Origin: Bacillota bacterium
GTDB taxonomy: Bacteria; Bacillota; Bacilli; Paenibacillales; UBA4045
Length of the DNA stretch: 64,000 nt
Direction: 5' to 3'
NCBI GenBank assembly: GCA_023441055.1
Contig: JAEZQY010000005.1
Location: 1 to 64,000, forward strand
Shown here: positions 60,623 through 64,000 of the stretch, one piece after another
Layout: each line of letters starts with the position of its first letter
How positions within the stretch are numbered: position 1 is the stretch's first letter
Notes under the pieces: model-generated
What the model saw: the letters and a program-made list of their open reading frames with translations, nothing else
Told to the model about the DNA's origin: nothing
Database searches by the model: none
Made by a program: the position numbers and the translations under genes

Positions 60623-62605
60623 ATGAGTCAAGAGAAGAAGACGTTCTATCTAACAACCCCGATTTACTATCCAAGTGATAAGCTGCATATCGGGCATGCA
60701 TATACGACGGTTGCGGGAGATGCGATGGCTCGTTATAAGCGTCTGCGCGGCTATGAGGTCATGTATCTGACCGGCACGGATGAGCATGGACAGAAGATCC
60801 AGCGGAAGGCGGAGGAGAAAGGGGTATCGCCTAAGCAATACGTTGATGAGATTGTAGTCGGTATTCAGGCGTTGTGGAGCAAGCTGGAGATTACGCATGA
60901 TGATTTCATTCGAACAACGGAGGAACGGCATAAAGCCGCTGTGGAACGTATCTTCCAGCAATTCCTCGATCAAGGCGATGTGTACCTGGACCAATATGAA
61001 GGTTGGTACTGTACGCCATGTGAGACCTTCTTCCTGGAGCGTCAGCTGAAGGATAACATGTGTCCAGACTGCGGCAGGCCGGTAGAGCTGCTGAAGGAGG
61101 AGAGCTACTTCTTCCGGATGAGCAAGTACGCGGATCGCTTGCTTCGATATTATGAGGACAATCCGGACTTCATTCAGCCGGAATCACGCAAGAATGAGAT
61201 GATTAACAATTTCATTAAGCCAGGACTCGAGGATCTCGCCGTGTCGCGTACGACATTCGATTGGGGTATCCCTGTGCCAGGCAATCCGAAGCATGTCATC
61301 TATGTGTGGATCGATGCACTGTCCAACTACATTACAGCGTTGGGGTATGGCAGTGATGATGCGGGTAAGTTCGAGAAGTTCTGGCCAGCGGATGTGCATC
61401 TGGTTGGCAAGGAGATTGTACGGTTCCATACGATCTATTGGCCGATTATGCTGATGGCGCTCGACCTGCCGCTACCCAAGAAGGTGTTCGGTCATGGTTG
61501 GTGGCTGACCAAGACCGGCAAGATGTCCAAGTCGAAGGGCAATGTCATCGATCCAGTCAAGCTGATCGACCGCTATGGGCTGGATGCATTCCGCTACTTC
61601 GTCCTGCGTGAGGTGCCGTTCGGCTCGGATGGAGCCTTCACACCTGAGGGCTTCATTGAGCGGGTCAACTTCGATCTGGCTAATGATCTCGGCAATCTGC
61701 TGAATCGGACAATCGCGATGATCGAGAAGTACTTCGGCGGCCAGGTGCCGGAATATGCAGGTCAAGTGACCGCCTATGACCGCGAGCTTGAAGAGACTGC
61801 GCTGGCCGCTGTTGCCAAGGCGGAGGAGGCGATGGAGAGTATGTCCTTCTCTGTTGCGCTCAGCGCAATCTGGCAGCTGGTCGGTCGGACGAACAAGTAT
61901 ATCGATGAGACTGCGCCATGGACGCTGGCTAAAGATGAAGCGAATAAAGACCAGCTGGCATCGGTGATGACGCATCTGGCGGAATCCCTGCGCTTCGTAT
62001 CGATTATGATCCAGCCCTTCTTCACAAGAACGCCTCAGCGGATCTGGGAGCAGCTCGGTCTAGTCGAAGGCGCTGCTACGGCCTGGGAGTCCCTGCGGCA
62101 ATTCGGGGGTATTCCAGCTGGTACGAAGGTCAGCAAGGCTGATCCTATCTTCCCTCGACTGGACAGTGAGCAGGAAATTGCGTATATTCTCGAATCCATG
62201 GGCGCTGTGTCAGAGCCGGCGATTGCCGAGGTGGAGAAGCCAGCTGAGAAGCAAGAAGCGGTCGAGGCCGTTCCGCAAGTACCGGAGATCGCTTATGATG
62301 ACTTCGCCAAGGTGGAGCTGAAGGTCGCGGAAGTAATCACGTGCGAGCCAGTTGCTAAGGCGGATAAGCTGCTTAAGCTGCAGCTGGATCTCGGATCGGA
62401 GCGCCGCCAGGTCGTATCTGGTATCGCGCAGTATTATAAGCCAGAGGAGCTGGTAGGCAAGAAGGTTATCTGTGTGACGAACCTGAAGCCGGTCAAGCTG
62501 CGCGGCGAGCTGTCGCAGGGCATGATTCTGGCTGCCTCGGAGGGCGATCAATTGGTGGTCGCGACCGTAGACGGCAATATGCCTAACGGCGCGATTGTGA
62601 AGTAG
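60623..62605 (+). CDS. metG: Methionyl-tRNA synthetase
   Basis: A 660-residue class I synthetase charging tRNA-Met. HIGH motif (LHIGHAYTT, residues 21-29), two-cysteine zinc knuckles CTPCETFFLERQL and CPDCGRP, KMSKSKG, and a C-terminal EMAP-II/Trbp tRNA-binding domain (KVELKVAEVITCEPV, GELSQGMILAA). ATG 60623 is nine bases after GGAGG; the ATG at 60617 is too close. Controlled by the T-box leader upstream. Confidence 0.96.
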   Translation: MSQEKKTFYLTTPIYYPSDKLHIGHAYTTVAGDAMARYKRLRGYEVMYLTGTDEHGQKIQRKAEEKGVSPKQYVDEIVVGIQALWSKLEITHDDFIRTTEERHKAAVERIFQQFLDQGDVYLDQYEGWYCTPCETFFLERQLKDNMCPDCGRPVELLKEESYFFRMSKYADRLLRYYEDNPDFIQPESRKNEMINNFIKPGLEDLAVSRTTFDWGIPVPGNPKHVIYVWIDALSNYITALGYGSDDAGKFEKFWPADVHLVGKEIVRFHTIYWPIMLMALDLPLPKKVFGHGWWLTKTGKMSKSKGNVIDPVKLIDRYGLDAFRYFVLREVPFGSDGAFTPEGFIERVNFDLANDLGNLLNRTIAMIEKYFGGQVPEYAGQVTAYDRELEETALAAVAKAEEAMESMSFSVALSAIWQLVGRTNKYIDETAPWTLAKDEANKDQLASVMTHLAESLRFVSIMIQPFFTRTPQRIWEQLGLVEGAATAWESLRQFGGIPAGTKVSKADPIFPRLDSEQEIAYILESMGAVSEPAIAEVEKPAEKQEAVEAVPQVPEIAYDDFAKVELKVAEVITCEPVAKADKLLKLQLDLGSERRQVVSGIAQYYKPEELVGKKVICVTNLKPVKLRGELSQGMILAASEGDQLVVATVDGNMPNGAIVK

Positions 62606-62616
62606 CTGAGGCGCAG

Positions 62617-63330
62617 ATGCAAATCAGTCGGCCGATACTGCGCGCTGGCTTCATAGGGGCGGTGATCTTCATCGTGGGCATGTGGATCATGTTCGAGCTG
62701 CTGCCCCAAGCATCGCGCACATCGGGCTCCATCGTCATTGATTCTGCCGAATTCGCGGATATGCAGGTTTCGATAGAGAGTCGAAGCGGATCGGACGCAT
62801 ACGGCGATTATCTAGTTATAGACAGGCTCGAAGCCCAGGGGACATTGTCGCGTGTCTACGAACTGGACTTCAAGGAAATGAAGCCATGGAAGCTCGAGGT
62901 CGCGGATATTGATGGGGACGGGCAGTTGGACATCCTGATTGCGGTCCATAAGATGGCGCATTTTGATAACCAGATGAGAAATCGGATGTTTATTTTTAAC
63001 TTCGAGGACGGGGTGCTGGTTAAGAAGTGGACCGGCTCGCAAATTGCCGGCGATTGGGATCAGTTCTATGCGGAGGAGCTCTTATCGATACCTGGCGATG
63101 AATTAATGATCCTGGAACGTCTAGATGAGCGCAGGTCCAGATTGCATATCTATTATTGGCTGGACTTCGGTTTCGTTGCACTAGCGATCAGCCAGCCGTA
63201 TTCGGATGTATCTGGATTCACGGTTGAGGGGGAGAACCGCATAACGCTTACCTATGAGGTGGGCGGCCAAGCATACGAAGAGCAGCTTATGGTCGTAGAC
63301 GGGCATATTGTTGCCATACACGAGCACTGA
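62617..63330 (+). CDS. VCBS/FG-GAP-like membrane-anchored protein
   Basis: A 237-residue protein. Hydrophobic segment at residues about 9-30 (RAGFIGAVIFIVGMWIMFEL), then an exported region. DIDGDGQLDILIAV (about residue 103) is a calcium-binding VCBS/FG-GAP-type repeat, and GDWDQFYAEELLSIPGDELM is a second, weaker one. It starts 11 bases after metG and may be co-transcribed. Function unknown. Confidence 0.75.
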   Translation: MQISRPILRAGFIGAVIFIVGMWIMFELLPQASRTSGSIVIDSAEFADMQVSIESRSGSDAYGDYLVIDRLEAQGTLSRVYELDFKEMKPWKLEVADIDGDGQLDILIAVHKMAHFDNQMRNRMFIFNFEDGVLVKKWTGSQIAGDWDQFYAEELLSIPGDELMILERLDERRSRLHIYYWLDFGFVALAISQPYSDVSGFTVEGENRITLTYEVGGQAYEEQLMVVDGHIVAIHEH

Positions 63331-63360
63331 ACGATTGTTGTATGAGTGAGGGGGATTGGG

Positions 63361-64000
63361 ATGAAGCGAGCAGCGATCGCAGCGCTCTGTCTAAGCTTAT
63401 TGGTGACAGGCTGCTTCAAGTCGTCTGGTGAACAGCGGGAGACGACGGATATGAATGTGGTCATTCAGGAGGAGCATGACACTCCGGTACAGGAAGAGCT
63501 TGCCCAGCCAAAGCGGCTCGTCCTAGACGAGACATGGTCGGATGCGCGATCGCCCAGCTTCACGAAATCGGCTTGGCAGCTCCCGCATTACACAGCTCAA
63601 GTGACCGATTACAACATCGCTGGCAATCTGTCTAATGTCGTGAATATGGAGCGGTTCAAGGGGTTCACCGATGAGCAACGGGCGATGCTGGCGAATAACG
63701 GGTTCGTCGTTCTGCCGAGTCAGGACACGAAGATGTACTATGTCTATGACAGGAACGAATATGAGGCGATCCCGAATTTCATTACAGCAGATGCTGTGCT
63801 GCATCTCTTCCATCACTTCTATGATAAGTCACTGATGATGGTCGAGTCGAATGCCTTGTATGACGATCTGCGTCTGATGTCTGAGCAGATGCTGATGAAA
63901 TCCATTCAGCTCTATGATGCGCTTGAGGATGAACAGCTCAGAGCGCTGCAGGCGAACAATGTGGTGTTCTTCCTGGTCGCGTATCGTTTAATGGAGCCGT
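63361..64000 (+). CDS. DUF3160 lipoprotein, C-terminus cut by the window edge
   Basis: At least 213 residues. The N-terminus MKRAAIAALCLSLLVTGCFK is a lipoprotein signal with lipobox LVTGC (Cys18). After a linker comes the DUF3160 domain (FITADAVLHLFHHFYDKSLM, VVLPSQDTKMYYVYDRNEYE). Members are extracytoplasmic and of unknown function. GAGGGGG precedes the ATG. The gene continues beyond the window. Confidence 0.88.
   Translation, partial: MKRAAIAALCLSLLVTGCFKSSGEQRETTDMNVVIQEEHDTPVQEELAQPKRLVLDETWSDARSPSFTKSAWQLPHYTAQVTDYNIAGNLSNVVNMERFKGFTDEQRAMLANNGFVVLPSQDTKMYYVYDRNEYEAIPNFITADAVLHLFHHFYDKSLMMVESNALYDDLRLMSEQMLMKSIQLYDALEDEQLRALQANNVVFFLVAYRLMEP

Noticed and set aside
1..64000. tRNA, rRNA, insertion sequence or prophage
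   Set aside because: I found no tRNA-like cloverleaf, rRNA segment, transposase, integrase or phage structural gene.

Overview
The window looks like chromosomal DNA of a spore-forming, endoglucanase-rich Firmicute of the Paenibacillus type (Paenibacillaceae). The evidence is strong AGGAGG-type ribosome binding sites with frequent GTG/TTG starts, a T-box leader before a class-1 methionyl-tRNA synthetase, CotF-like spore coat genes, DesK/LiaS-type two-component signalling, many cupin-AraC regulators next to sugar enzymes, and moderately GC-rich coding sequence. The genus is an inference; no rRNA or tRNA gene is present.

Layout. 1-4425: a partial AraC regulator diverges from a four-gene sugar operon (TIM-barrel isomerase/epimerase, Gfo/Idh/MocA dehydrogenase, PIG-L deacetylase, NagB-like protein). 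4426-4930: a decayed YefM/YoeB toxin-antitoxin relic and a 51-bp tandem repeat array. 4923-10849: a Gfo/Idh/MocA dehydrogenase, a TetR regulator with a flavin amine-oxidase-like enzyme sharing an operator motif, and an AraC / PhyH dioxygenase / TIM-barrel group. 10998-13089: a YiaA/B membrane protein, an N-terminally deleted sigma factor and its anti-sigma-like partner. 13202-23628: a glycan-degradation block (cellulase-like TIM barrel, DUF5107-TPR protein, GH2, GH35, AraC). 23710-25853: LysR regulator and a short-form chorismate synthase. 26362-35071: a second PhyH/AraC pair, DsbA-like oxidoreductase, J-like membrane protein, iron alcohol dehydrogenase, SDR, WYL regulator, GH8 exo-oligoxylanase, kinase-like phosphotransferase. 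35133-37096: two uncharacterised proteins. 37277-46451: a second GH35, two Gfo/Idh/MocA dehydrogenases, TIM-barrel enzyme, AraC, then LacI with a FucU/RbsD mutarotase and a PfkB sugar kinase. 46498-52550: two-component system diverging from an ABC-2 exporter. 52810-64000: housekeeping genes (gnd, aroK, aroA, tandem FluC, CoA-binding protein, coat proteins, Zur-like regulator, yidD, metG) and a partial DUF3160 lipoprotein.

Together the accessory genes describe intracellular processing of imported oligosaccharides: glycosidases without signal peptides (GH2, two GH35, GH8, a cellulase-like enzyme) plus repeated dehydrogenase + TIM-barrel pairs, which is the enzyme combination used in oxidative (3-keto) glycoside cleavage. 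No sugar ABC importer or PTS is encoded here, so uptake must be encoded elsewhere.

The most unusual non-coding signal is a set of intergenic arrays with the same ~51-bp period but different sequences (4686-4930, 18066-18235, 25992-26170, 36271-36457, 55097-55283), three of them arranged as two forward and two reverse copies. A separate, near-identical 77-bp tandem repeat lies at 54885-55096.
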